A stretch of 64,000 nucleotides of DNA from the NCBI RefSeq assembly GCF_900099925.1, contig NZ_FNDE01000002.1, positions 62,001 to 126,000 on the forward strand. The letters are read 5' to 3'. The notes under the pieces are model-generated. The model saw only the letters and a list, made by a program, of their open reading frames with translations. It ran no database searches and was not told the origin of the DNA. The stretch is from Aneurinibacillus thermoaerophilus. GTDB taxonomy: Bacteria > Bacillota > Bacilli > Aneurinibacillales > Aneurinibacillaceae. The position numbers and the translations under genes were made by a program. Of this stretch, positions 53,994-61,956 are shown one piece after another (position 1 is the stretch's first letter; every line of letters starts with the position of its first letter).

Positions 53994-54353
53994 ATGCCAA
54001 GAGTAAAAGGTGGAAATGTGGCGCGCAAACGCCGCAAAAAAGTATTAAAGCTTGCAAAAGGTTATTTTGGTTCCAAACACCGTTTATTTAAATCCGCAAA
54101 CGCGCAAGTCATGAAGTCTTTGCTGTACGCTTATCGTGATCGCCGTCAACGTAAGCGTGACTTCCGTAAACTGTGGATTACTCGTATTAATGCGGCAGCT
54201 CGTATGAATGGTTTGTCCTATAGCCGTTTCATGCATGGTCTGAAAGAGGCGGGACTGGAAGTCAATCGCAAAATGCTGGCTGACCTGGCTGTAAACGACA
54301 AAGAAGCGTTTGCTCAACTGGCAAACACGGCAAAAGAAAAGCTGAACGCGTAA
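53994..54353 (+). CDS. rplT: 50S ribosomal protein L20
   Basis: A 119-residue basic RNA-binding protein ([29 protein letters not shown]..., with [14 protein letters not shown]). It assembles early on 23S rRNA and is the likely autoregulator of the operon through the leader. GGAGGAG precedes the ATG. The last gene of the operon, followed by a terminator. Confidence 0.97.
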   Translation: MPRVKGGNVARKRRKKVLKLAKGYFGSKHRLFKSANAQVMKSLLYAYRDRRQRKRDFRKLWITRINAAARMNGLSYSRFMHGLKEAGLEVNRKMLADLAVNDKEAFAQLANTAKEKLNA

Positions 54354-54368
54354 TTGAATACGTAGATG

Positions 54369-54408
54369 AAAAGCGGGGTAGAATAATGTTCTACTCCGCT
54401 TTTGCTTT
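54369..54408. terminator. Bidirectional terminator after rplT
   Basis: Arms AAAAGCGGGGTAGAA and TTCTACTCCGCTTTT (one mismatch) are followed by T-rich sequence. The right flank touches the end of the convergent methyltransferase gene. Confidence 0.85.
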
Positions 54409-54988
54409 ATACCTGCTGTTCTTGCCTGGTGGATAGGTTGTCCCGTTTTCGGCAGCAGTAAACAAAAGCCGGCGGGATATTGAGTGGTACAAAATCAATG
54501 TCTACCTGTTCAAAACGCTTATGAAGCTGGCGTTTCATTTGTTGCGAATATTGGAAAGCGATGAATAAGCCGCCAGGTTTGAGCGCTTTTTCTACGCCGT
54601 CCATAATGGCATCGCGCAACTCTTGCGGAAAATTGGCGAACGGTAGCCCCGATAAAATATAGTCGAAATTTTGAATCTTGAGTTTGCACATTACGTTATA
54701 AATATCGGAAGCGTTATTGTAGTAGGATAAGTCAGGATACATGTTTTGAAGCCGGTTCCTCATGTTATCATCTTTTTCAAATACGACCAGTTTGCAGTCA
54801 TTGCGTTTATTTTTACGCAAATATTCCGTAAAAATTCCGGTTCCCGCGCCCAGTTCAGCGATCGCTTTCGCATTTGCAAAATCAATCGGTTTTATCATCG
54901 CGCGAGCCAAAAAGCGGGAGCTTGGTGTTACACTACCTATGCTTCTTGGAGAACTTAAAAATTTATAGAGGAAAAGCAGTTTTCCCAT
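54407..54988 (-). CDS. Class I SAM-dependent methyltransferase (phospholipid N-methyltransferase-like)
   Basis: A 193-residue Rossmann-fold methyltransferase with the SAM loop ELGAGTGIF (about 45-53) and the DYILSGLPFANF motif (about 110-121), which resembles bacterial PmtA phospholipid N-methyltransferases and rRNA adenine dimethylases. AAGGAGGAACAC precedes ATG 54988. The N-terminal FLSSPRSIGSVTPSSRFLA is typical of PmtA-like proteins. The substrate is not certain. It is monocistronic and convergent with rplT. Confidence 0.85.
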   Translation of the reverse strand: MGKLLFLYKFLSSPRSIGSVTPSSRFLARAMIKPIDFANAKAIAELGAGTGIFTEYLRKNKRNDCKLVVFEKDDNMRNRLQNMYPDLSYYNNASDIYNVMCKLKIQNFDYILSGLPFANFPQELRDAIMDGVEKALKPGGLFIAFQYSQQMKRQLHKRFEQVDIDFVPLNIPPAFVYCCRKRDNLSTRQEQQV

Positions 54989-55144
54989 GTGTTCCTCCTT
55001 GTGTGGGTATTGTCATTATTATAACAGTAACATACTTCTAGACCAAACAAATCCGTCGACAGGCGGAAAACACATTGAAAAAGGGTTTGGACAGGCGGAT
55101 AGCGAAAAAGTAAAAGGAAAGAAGAAGTAAAGGAGGATATAGAT

Positions 55145-55564
55145 ATGGCTTTTATGAACCCATCGAACGAAGAACGGCGCAAGATTCTTGAAGAAGCGAA
55201 AACCATTGCTGTCGTTGGCTTGTCTAACAAACCGGAGCGGACGAGCTACATGGTGTCTCAGGCGATGCAAAACAATGGGTATAAGATTATTCCGGTCAAT
55301 CCGACCATTGAAGAATCGCTTGGAGAGAAAGCGGTTAGCTCGCTGACAGAAATCAAGGAGCCGGTAGATATCGTCAACGTGTTTCGTCGCAGCGAAGAGG
55401 TAGGCCCAGTGGTAGATGACGCTATTAAAATCAAGCCGAAAGTAATCTGGATGCAGCAGGGTGTTTATAACGAGGAAGCCGCGAAAAAAGCGCAGGAAGC
55501 AGGGATTACCGTTGTTATGGATCAGTGCATTAAAGTGGATCATGCCTTGCTTGTAAGAAAATAA
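55145..55564 (+). CDS. CoA-binding domain protein (YccU/YneT-like)
   Basis: A 139-residue Rossmann-fold protein. IAVVGLSNKPERTSYMVSQ at the N-terminus and GYKIIPVNPTIEE, then DIVNVFRRSEEV and WMQQGVYNEEA, form the CoA-binding domain of the succinyl-CoA-synthetase type. Family members bind CoA and, in some species, help protect against stress. AAAGGAGG precedes ATG 55145. It is followed by a candidate small RNA region. Confidence 0.9.
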   Translation: MAFMNPSNEERRKILEEAKTIAVVGLSNKPERTSYMVSQAMQNNGYKIIPVNPTIEESLGEKAVSSLTEIKEPVDIVNVFRRSEEVGPVVDDAIKIKPKVIWMQQGVYNEEAAKKAQEAGITVVMDQCIKVDHALLVRK

Positions 55565-55668
55565 GCAAAAGCAAGGAAAACGTGCGGGCAATCCCGCGTC
55601 TCAAAAATCGTGAGATTTTAATACACAGAAACGAAACAAATTTTAACATAAATTTAACTGTAGAAACA

Positions 55669-55696
55669 TGTAAACATTACGTAGATCCATTATACT
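55669..55696 (+). promoter_or_regulatory. Candidate promoter of the small RNA
   Basis: TATACT (55691-55696) has only a weak -35 (TGTAAA, 55669-55674, 16-base spacing), the pattern of an activator-dependent promoter. An A+T-rich stretch with ACAAATTTTAACATAAAT lies upstream. Confidence 0.4.
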
Positions 55697-55701
55697 TAGA
55701 A

Positions 55702-55781
55702 GTGTGCTGAACCCCTTGCCACTATTCAATAAGGTTCTCTTATCCCTTGTCTGATGTCCTCCTTGTGGAGGACTATTTTTT
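55702..55781 (+). ncRNA. Candidate C-rich small RNA (RoxS/RsaE-like)
   Basis: No coding frame fits the 240 bases after the CoA-binding gene. From about 55702 a short transcript would hold two C-rich unpaired motifs, ACCCCTTGCC (55711-55720) and ATCCCTTGTC (55742-55751). It ends with a perfect terminator, GTCCTCC-TTGT-GGAGGAC then TATTTTTTC, about 80 bases in all. C-rich unpaired motifs of this sort are the seed regions of the RoxS/RsaE small RNA family. Identity as RoxS is not proven. Confidence 0.45.
55756..55781 (+). terminator. Terminator of the candidate small RNA
   Basis: Perfect seven-base arms GTCCTCC and GGAGGAC with a TTGT loop precede TATTTTTT. Confidence 0.8.
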
Positions 55782-55804
55782 CTCCTTCATGGTAATCGGA
55801 TATC

Positions 55805-55856
55805 ATGTATAAAGAAGCTGACCTGCCAAACAAAGGAAGTCAGCTTCTTTATACAT
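55805..55856 (-). terminator. Minus-strand terminator for the acidic-tail protein
   Basis: Perfect 18-base arms ATGTATAAAGAAGCTGAC and GTCAGCTTCTTTATACAT enclose 16 bases. It abuts the stop of the minus-strand gene at 55861. T residues lie within the right arm of the stem instead of after it. Confidence 0.75.
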
Positions 55857-55860
55857 AGAA

Positions 55861-56589
55861 TTAATCATCTTGCTCCTCATGCTTATCGTTTTTTTCTGCC
55901 TGCTTATTGTCATCTGTGGCAGATACATCTTTCTTTTCCTTCTCTTCCTCTTTTGATTTTTTTTCCTTTTTTGGTTTGCGTGGCACTTGTTCCATTACGG
56001 CTGCCAGATTCGGATTCCCGTTTTTGCGAAGCGAATGGGCAATCTCTTTCGGGTCTATTCCTTCCGCGACCATGCGGTCAATTTTCGCCAAATCCCCTTC
56101 GCGGATGCCGTAACTACGAAGCTGGTTTATTGTATTCGCATCTAATCCCTGACCTGCGGCCGAAGCCTCGGTTACGGCCTGTTGTCCTGGGTTAGCGGGT
56201 GTGACGCCGGAAGAGGTGGCTACCGAAGATGAATAAGAAGCATTCGCTTCTCTTTGTTTTTGGGATGTTTTCGTTTCGTTTTGTTCTTTGCTTGCCGAAG
56301 AGGAAGATACCGTATAGCCTGGCTCCGAATAAAGGCCTTCCGCTTTCGCTTCGTCGAGCGTTTTATTAAGTGGAATGAGTACGACTCCGGTTTCCGTAAC
56401 TTTAGAAGAGGTTGCATTTTCTGTTTTGGATAAAGGGGTGTTGGTTGCCGATTGTCCGTTTGAAGGCGAAACGTTGTTAGGTTTTATAAACAGAGTGGCG
56501 AACGCGAAAGCGAGAAGAACCATCGCGGCTCCTCCAGCGATAATATACAGACGTTTTACTGACGTTCGCGATTGCAACCATTTGTTCAT
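55861..56589 (-). CDS. Single-pass membrane protein with charged C-terminal tail, unknown
   Basis: A 242-residue protein. A short cytoplasmic start, one membrane segment (about 15-37), then a Ser/Thr-rich linker, a helical module (GLDANTINQLRSYGIREGD...IDPKEIAHSLRKNG, about 145-200), and a Lys/Glu/Asp tail. ATG 56589 (MNKWLQS) has AAAGGAAG upstream; a frame 36 codons longer has none. The helical module resembles small DNA- or protein-binding bundles, but no family is recognised. Topology suggests the module is outside. Confidence 0.6.
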   Translation of the reverse strand: MNKWLQSRTSVKRLYIIAGGAAMVLLAFAFATLFIKPNNVSPSNGQSATNTPLSKTENATSSKVTETGVVLIPLNKTLDEAKAEGLYSEPGYTVSSSSASKEQNETKTSQKQREANASYSSSVATSSGVTPANPGQQAVTEASAAGQGLDANTINQLRSYGIREGDLAKIDRMVAEGIDPKEIAHSLRKNGNPNLAAVMEQVPRKPKKEKKSKEEEKEKKDVSATDDNKQAEKNDKHEEQDD

Positions 56590-56768
56590 TTGCCGATGCT
56601 TCCTTTCTTTCAAAGTCCTCCTACATAATATTCGCATATTCTCTTCCCTTTTTGAAGGGTGTATATAAAATTGATAGCGTTTTTTAACAAATTGCAAACG
56701 ATAAGAGGATGTGAATTTATCAAGTTAAATGTATTATTTAAAGAGAAAACGGGAAAGCAGGGGGAGTT

Positions 56769-58223
56769 ATGCAAATCAAATGTTCAGATCAGCGCCCTGT
56801 TGTTGCGATAGCCGGGGCAAGCGGTTTTGTTGGACAGGCACTAATGAAGCGGCTTATGAACAATTACCGTGTGATTGGATTGACACGGAACGAGAAAAAG
56901 GTCAGCGAATCCGAACGGAGCAGATGCCTGAACCTGGAATGGCGACAAGCGGATTTGTTTTCCTTGTTGGAAGCGGAAAAAGGTTTGCAAGGGGTGGACT
57001 ACGCTTTTTATCTTGTTCGCACGGGAGTACCGTCGGCGCGCCTGACACAAGGGAAGATTCAGGATATGGATGTCATCTTGGCGGACAATTTTGCGCGTGC
57101 CGCGAAAAAAGCGGGCGTCAAACAAATCATTTATCTGGGCGGCCTTATTCCGGAGCAGGCAAATGGTGTACCCGGCTGTTTGCAAAGCCGCCTTGAAGTA
57201 GAAGCAGCATTGCGGGCGCATGGCGTACCGGTTACGGTTTTGCGAGCTGGCATTGTCATAGGAGCTGGCGGTTCCTGTTTTCGGATGATTTTGCGTTTGA
57301 TTCGCCATCTTCCGATGATGATCTGCCCGCGTTGGATGTCGTCCGAGGTGCATCCGATTGCGCTTCAGGATATTGTGGTATTGCTTGCAGCGTGCATAGG
57401 GCGGGAAGAGACGTATAGCCAGTCTATCGATGTAGGCGGTTCGGATACGTTGACATATAAACAGATGATTTTGCAAATTGCTGAGCTTATGGGGAAGAAG
57501 CGCCGCCTGTATTCCGTACAATTTTTGGCACCGGTAGTGTCGAGCCTGTGGTTGACAGCGGTAACCGGGATACCGTTACAACAGGTCAAGTCATTCGTTG
57601 GTAGCATGAAATATCCACTTATAGGGAAGAGAAGATGGTTACAGCAACGATTGGGGTTGCCCGGATTGCCGTTTGCTGAGGCGGCTTGCCTAGCATTGCA
57701 GGAAGAAGCAAGGGGAAAAACGGAAAAGAGAAAGCAAGCTGCTTTATTTGGCGGCAAGCACGGGAAAAAGAAACGGCTTAATAATGTGCGTTCAGTGCAG
57801 CGTTTCGTTCTCCCCAGGGGAAGAAACGCGGACTGGGCGGGACGAGAGTATGCAGAATGGTTGCCCAGGCATTTAAAACCGATGATTAGGGTATACCAAA
57901 AAAAGGATGGACGCTTATGGTTTTTGCTTGCAGGCGTGAAAAAACCATTATTGGAACTGACATACTCTAAGGAACGGAGTACACCTGACCGCACGCTTTA
58001 TTACATTACCGGGGGAATATTGGCCCGGGTTGATACGCAACGCAGGGGAAGGATGGAATTCCGCCAAGTGTTGGATGGAAGATATGTAATTGTTGCGATT
58101 CACGAGTTTATTCCGCGAATGCCATGGTTTTTGTATAGAGCAACACAGGCGCTTGTGCATCTTTGGGTGATGCGCAGTTACGGACGGTATCTTCATCTAC
58201 AGGCGGAACGTATTGGAGGCTAA
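56769..58223 (+). CDS. NAD(P)-binding SDR-like protein with extra C-terminal domain
   Basis: A 484-residue protein. Residues 1-300 are an NmrA/NDUFA9-type Rossmann domain with the glycine loop IAGASGFVGQALM and VLRAGIVIGAGGS. Residues 300-484 are basic and form a second unrecognised domain with SKERSTPDRTLYYITGG. Such SDR-like proteins often act as nucleotide sensors or on quinones and sugars. GGGGGAG precedes the ATG. Its stop overlaps the psd stop by four bases in convergent fashion. Confidence 0.75.
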   Translation: MQIKCSDQRPVVAIAGASGFVGQALMKRLMNNYRVIGLTRNEKKVSESERSRCLNLEWRQADLFSLLEAEKGLQGVDYAFYLVRTGVPSARLTQGKIQDMDVILADNFARAAKKAGVKQIIYLGGLIPEQANGVPGCLQSRLEVEAALRAHGVPVTVLRAGIVIGAGGSCFRMILRLIRHLPMMICPRWMSSEVHPIALQDIVVLLAACIGREETYSQSIDVGGSDTLTYKQMILQIAELMGKKRRLYSVQFLAPVVSSLWLTAVTGIPLQQVKSFVGSMKYPLIGKRRWLQQRLGLPGLPFAEAACLALQEEARGKTEKRKQAALFGGKHGKKKRLNNVRSVQRFVLPRGRNADWAGREYAEWLPRHLKPMIRVYQKKDGRLWFLLAGVKKPLLELTYSKERSTPDRTLYYITGGILARVDTQRRGRMEFRQVLDGRYVIVAIHEFIPRMPWFLYRATQALVHLWVMRSYGRYLHLQAERIGG

Positions 58224-59059
58224 GTAATAATAGTTCCGATTTGTTCACCGTATCGCAGAAAAGTTCCTCCCCTGATCCGTTCGTTAAGCGCAATTTTATC
58301 CTTTTTAAACAAAAGGATAACCGTGGAGCCGAACTCAAACAGGCCGACTTCTTCCCCCTTTTTGTATACCGGCCCATCGTTTAGGCGCTTTGAATACATT
58401 TGACCGTTTTTGACGTTTGTGGCGTGTTCGCCATACGCTACCTTTACGCTTCCCACGATAAACGCTCCGACCTTGACGATCGCTATCTCTCCGGCAGAAG
58501 TGCTGGCATACGTAATGAGGCGTTCGTTTTTTGTAAACAGACCTGGCACATGGTATACACCGATGCTGTTTACGGGAAACAGGCGCCCAGGAATGTATGT
58601 CAGTTTCGTTAACCGCCCGTCGAGCGGCATGTGAATGCGGTGATAATCACGCGGACTCAAATAAATTGTAAGAAATGTCCCACCTTCATATTTAGCGGCT
58701 GTTTCTTCTGAACAACCAAGCAATTGTTTGACGGTATAATTTATATTTTTTGCCTGAATAAGCGTTCCCTGATGAATGGGACCAAACTGTGCCACCTTGC
58801 CGTCTACAGGACTTACGATGGCTTCCGGAAGCGGGCAAACCGGCCGGGTGCCCGCTTTTAATTTCCGGGTAAAAAAAGCGGTCAGATGCGGATATTCGGC
58901 AACCGGCTTTTCAATCTCTTCAGTGTTTATATTAAAAATAGAGATATACGGCTTAATGAAGTATTTGCTCAATCGCGAGCGTCCCAGTCTTCCGGCCAGC
59001 CTGGAAAGCGTGTTTTGCGGCAGTAGGGTTATTATTCGTTTTGCCAAAGGACCAATCAC
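58220..59059 (-). CDS. psd: Phosphatidylserine decarboxylase
   Basis: A 279-residue pyruvoyl enzyme making phosphatidylethanolamine. The cleavage motif FGSTV near the C-terminus puts the pyruvoyl-forming serine at S245, leaving a 35-residue alpha chain. SPVDGKVAQFG and YHRIHMPLDG (His in the active site) are present. GTG 59059 with AAAGGATA upstream fits family starts; a TTG 17 codons earlier lies within the promoter (TTGTGC, 18 bases, TATACT). No pssA gene is adjacent. Confidence 0.93.
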   Translation of the reverse strand: MIGPLAKRIITLLPQNTLSRLAGRLGRSRLSKYFIKPYISIFNINTEEIEKPVAEYPHLTAFFTRKLKAGTRPVCPLPEAIVSPVDGKVAQFGPIHQGTLIQAKNINYTVKQLLGCSEETAAKYEGGTFLTIYLSPRDYHRIHMPLDGRLTKLTYIPGRLFPVNSIGVYHVPGLFTKNERLITYASTSAGEIAIVKVGAFIVGSVKVAYGEHATNVKNGQMYSKRLNDGPVYKKGEEVGLFEFGSTVILLFKKDKIALNERIRGGTFLRYGEQIGTIIT

Positions 59060-59116
59060 TTTTGTTATCCTTTCTATAACAGTATAGTTAACTTTCTTAT
59101 TGTAGCACAAAACCGT

Positions 59117-59722
59117 TTACCAATCTCTTATCTTTTCATCGTCCTCATTGTAATCTCCGTCTCCGTTTAAGTCCCACCAGTTTTTTCCTCGCAAAGACCT
59201 GGCGTATTCGATTTCTGACGCGGAGGCCCCCATGCTTTCCAGAGCTTGAATTTGAATTTCAAGGCATTTCATTTCTGCATCCATTCCTGTCCATACTTCA
59301 TTGGGAACGGCCTCCTTATACGTATAGAGGTAGTCGTGGTACAGCTTGGAATGGTAAGCGTCATGGGCGATTGTGCTGGCGTACCATGTAAGCGAAGCGT
59401 TAACAGTCGACGCCCCGACTTTATAAGTTGGCGGTGTTTCGTACGCGGCCATTCCGCTAAAGTTATGCTGTTGGATTCTACCGATGTAAGTGACCGTTAT
59501 CTTGTAAGCGTCTGGCGCTTTTTCTTGTAATAATTTTAAAGCAGCTTTTGTTTTAGTAATAAAATTTTTGTCTCCGGTGATTTGAATGGATGGAGAAGAG
59601 AGGGCGCTATGTCCGGCTGGTGCAGCTTTTACTTTAACCGTGCGGGTAGTCGCCGCGTTCACGGATAGATCGCCATGAAGAAAGAGTGTACAAATAATAA
59701 GAAGCAAAATAACAGGATTCAT
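59117..59722 (-). CDS. Secreted protein with HDxxH motif and C-terminal calcium-like loop
   Basis: A 201-residue protein. A signal peptide (residues 1-23, cleaved near VNA) precedes a beta-rich domain. TWYASTIAHDAYHSKLYHDY contains a HDxxH motif, then EMKCLEIQIQALESMG, and a C-terminal DLNGDGDYNEDDE loop of EF-hand/dockerin type that may bind calcium. HDxxH with downstream Glu is suggestive of a metal-dependent hydrolase, but the family is unrecognised. AAAGGAG precedes ATG 59722. It is adjacent to psd on the same strand. Confidence 0.65.
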   Translation of the reverse strand: MNPVILLLIICTLFLHGDLSVNAATTRTVKVKAAPAGHSALSSPSIQITGDKNFITKTKAALKLLQEKAPDAYKITVTYIGRIQQHNFSGMAAYETPPTYKVGASTVNASLTWYASTIAHDAYHSKLYHDYLYTYKEAVPNEVWTGMDAEMKCLEIQIQALESMGASASEIEYARSLRGKNWWDLNGDGDYNEDDEKIRDW

Positions 59723-59904
59723 AGGGGCGCGGCTCCTTTCCTAGGGAAATGTTGTATCATTCATTTCGAGGAACGCACCAGAAATCCTTTAGTTATTATT
59801 TCTTAATATGGAAGAAACATGGAGAAGAAGTTGGAGAATAGGAGAGAGGAGTACGGCAAAAAATACAATCATCTAAAATAAACTTGAGAAGGAGTGTGAA
59901 ATAG

Positions 59905-60081
59905 ATGGGTGAAAGAAGATTTCGGCAGTATACTCACCAAAATCCGCTGGGGCATATTCATGAAGAAGATACCCCGTATCTCGGGGAAGCAAAAGAACCG
60001 GCAAAACCTGCCCCATCCGGACAGGTAAGAAATGCTTCGAAAATGGAAAATTCGGGGGATATGCGGCTAGGAAAAGAATAA
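59905..60081 (+). CDS. Small hydrophilic protein, unknown
   Basis: A 58-residue protein, MGERRFRQYTHQNPLGHIHEED..., starting at ATG 59905 with AAGGAG ten bases upstream. It is rich in Pro, Glu and Lys with no hydrophobic segment. A terminator follows by about a dozen bases, so it is a complete transcription unit. No known small acid-soluble protein motif is evident. Confidence 0.6.
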   Translation: MGERRFRQYTHQNPLGHIHEEDTPYLGEAKEPAKPAPSGQVRNASKMENSGDMRLGKE

Positions 60082-60093
60082 ATCAAGACTTTT

Positions 60094-60122
60094 AAGGGCG
60101 CTTTGAATGAGGCGCCTTTTTA
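60094..60122 (+). terminator. Terminator after the small hydrophilic gene
   Basis: GGCGC (60097-60101) and GCGCC (60112-60116), extended by AAG/TTT pairs, are followed by TTTTTA. The following 200 bases up to 60322 show no gene. Confidence 0.7.
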
Positions 60123-60322
60123 TATTAGATGGAACCGGTGAAGCGGCAAAAGACAAGCGCGCTCCCATTTTTTGAAAGCCATGATGTTGATGAAATATAG
60201 TAAGTTTGAAGACTTTACACTAATTGAGCAGTTTAATATTTTCATAAAGAACAAAAGTACATGTTTCTAGTGTATGATGAACCATAAATGAGACGTTAGA
60301 TATAAAGGGACGAGGAATTGGA

Positions 60323-61261
60323 ATGAAACAGGTGATAATTTGGCTTATTCGAGCTGGTTTATTTGGCGTATTTTTCTTATTGACTTTTTATTTATTTGAT
60401 TGGGACTTTGTCAGGCGGCAGGGAGAGCGGCTGTTGTGTCATCCCGGCTGGTTGGTGTGGATGGCGCTTGCTTATTTGCTAGCATTCGGGTTACGCGCTC
60501 TGGCGTGGCGGACGTATTTGCGGGGGCATGTCTCTTTTTCCGCCTGCCTGCATGGGCTATTTTACAGTTTGTTTATAAACCATGTGCTACCTGTAAAAGC
60601 AGGGGATATCATTCGAATTGGATATATAGTGAAGCGGGAGGCGATCTCTTGGAGCGAAGCCGTTCATTCCGTGGTAGTACTACGCTTGCTTGATATGCTT
60701 GTGTTGGGCGGTATGGCAGCTGCTGGAATTTTAGCATTAGGGCTTTCATTGCCTACCGTCGTATTTTGGTTTGCGCTTGCGGGAAGTATTGCGGTGGTAG
60801 GTGTAGTGTATACGTGGTTAAAAAAAAGTGAGCGGGGCTTTTTGCGAAAACACGTCCACATGCTACGGGATGGATTGGCCGGCCAGCGCGGCTTCTTGAT
60901 TGTCGTAGCCACAATTTTCAGTTGGGTACTTGAAGCGTGGGTGATCTATGGTGTTGTCCGCGCGCTTGCGCTCGACATTTCATTTCTGGAAGGAGTCTGG
61001 GCAAATAGCATGACAATTGCCGGACAAACGTTTCATTTTACTCCAGGTGGTGTGGGGACATATGAAAGCGTGATGAGCTTTTCATTGGCAGCACTGGGCA
61101 CGGAATGGCAGGACGCCTATCTTGCGACGCTACTAAGCCATGCGTTTAAGTTTGTATTTTCATATGTGGCAGGACTTTACGTTTTGTTTTGCGCTCCGCT
61201 TTCCGTAGGTGAGATGCGTGAATGGATAAAAGGAAGAATGCAGCCGAATAATGAAAAATGA
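60323..61261 (+). CDS. Lysylphosphatidylglycerol synthase TM-region/UPF0104 family membrane protein
   Basis: A 312-residue polytopic protein with about eight membrane segments. HGLFYSLFINHVLPVKAGDIIRI (about 82-104) and FTPGGVGTYESVMSF (about 238-252) are the family hallmarks (flippase-like domain). Family members include lipid flippase domains of MprF, but this protein lacks the lysyl-transferase part. GAGGAATTGGA lies before ATG 60323. The partner for lipid handling is unknown. Confidence 0.85.
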   Translation: MKQVIIWLIRAGLFGVFFLLTFYLFDWDFVRRQGERLLCHPGWLVWMALAYLLAFGLRALAWRTYLRGHVSFSACLHGLFYSLFINHVLPVKAGDIIRIGYIVKREAISWSEAVHSVVVLRLLDMLVLGGMAAAGILALGLSLPTVVFWFALAGSIAVVGVVYTWLKKSERGFLRKHVHMLRDGLAGQRGFLIVVATIFSWVLEAWVIYGVVRALALDISFLEGVWANSMTIAGQTFHFTPGGVGTYESVMSFSLAALGTEWQDAYLATLLSHAFKFVFSYVAGLYVLFCAPLSVGEMREWIKGRMQPNNEK

Positions 61262-61320
61262 AATGTGTCATACTATTATAATGACGAATTTTACGAAGAT
61301 GAAAAAAGAGGTGAACGGAA

Positions 61321-61791
61321 ATGAAGGCGGGCTGGTGGAGGCGCTGGTTGCGCGAAAAACGGAACACCAAGCGTAAAACGGAAGAGCGGGTGCTTCTTAT
61401 GCCTGAAGAAAGGGAGTTAGCTTTAATACTTCAGGAGTTAAGAGGAAAAGTAGAGCAAGCTCAGGAAGAAAGGCGGCTGGATTATGAAATGTATGATGAA
61501 TGTCGCCAGCTTTTGTTTCGGCTCGATTTGCTGGTGCCGTATTCAGGCATCATGCCGCCCGCTTTGCAGGAAAGGATCGCCAATCTGATTATGGAAGATA
61601 CGCCCAGATTGCTTTATCCGTATTTGGCTCTGGGAGAAGAAAGCATGCGGAGTGTCCGGCGCGAGGCGGTTGCAGGCATCCGTTTCATGGCGGCGGAAGC
61701 GAAGCGGATTGTGGGCGCCATCCAAGAATATGAGCGCCAGGGATTGGCGAGCCAGGCTGCTTTTATTTCCAGCTGGTACAAAAAAAAGTAA
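61321..61791 (+). CDS. Soluble helical protein of unknown function
   Basis: A 156-residue charged protein with a basic N-terminus (MKAGWWRRWLREKRNTKRK...), a coiled-coil region (about 30-70), and helical C-terminal half ending SWYKKK. GAGGTGAACGGAA precedes the ATG. It follows the membrane flippase-like gene by 59 bases with TATAAT (61277-61282) between, so it may be separately transcribed. Unrecognised. Confidence 0.65.
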   Translation: MKAGWWRRWLREKRNTKRKTEERVLLMPEERELALILQELRGKVEQAQEERRLDYEMYDECRQLLFRLDLLVPYSGIMPPALQERIANLIMEDTPRLLYPYLALGEESMRSVRREAVAGIRFMAAEAKRIVGAIQEYERQGLASQAAFISSWYKKK

Positions 61792-61811
61792 AACACATTT
61801 TGCAAATATGA

Positions 61812-61841
61812 TTGACAAAAAAAGTTCATCTGGTTTAATAT
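61812..61841 (+). promoter_or_regulatory. Sigma-A promoter of the ribose operon
   Basis: Perfect TTGACA (61812-61817) and TAATAT (61836-61841) are 18 bases apart. Confidence 0.7.
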
Positions 61842-61858
61842 TATGTTTAATTAAAAGA

Positions 61859-61928
61859 TGTAACCGGTTACCTATTTTATAGCTTTTTGTTTTTGTATGT
61901 TTTTTTATAGTGTGTGTAACCGATTACA
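61859..61928. promoter_or_regulatory. Pair of LacI-type operators in the rbsR leader
   Basis: TGTAACCGGTTACC (61859-61872) and TGTAACCGATTACA (61915-61928) are near-palindromic, with centres 56 bases apart. Both lie downstream of the promoter and before rbsR. The second also satisfies the cre consensus fully, the first at 13 of 14. RbsR, CcpA or both could bind; looping between the two is possible. Confidence 0.7.
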
Positions 61929-61956
61929 TAAAATAGTGATGGGAAGGAAGAAACAG

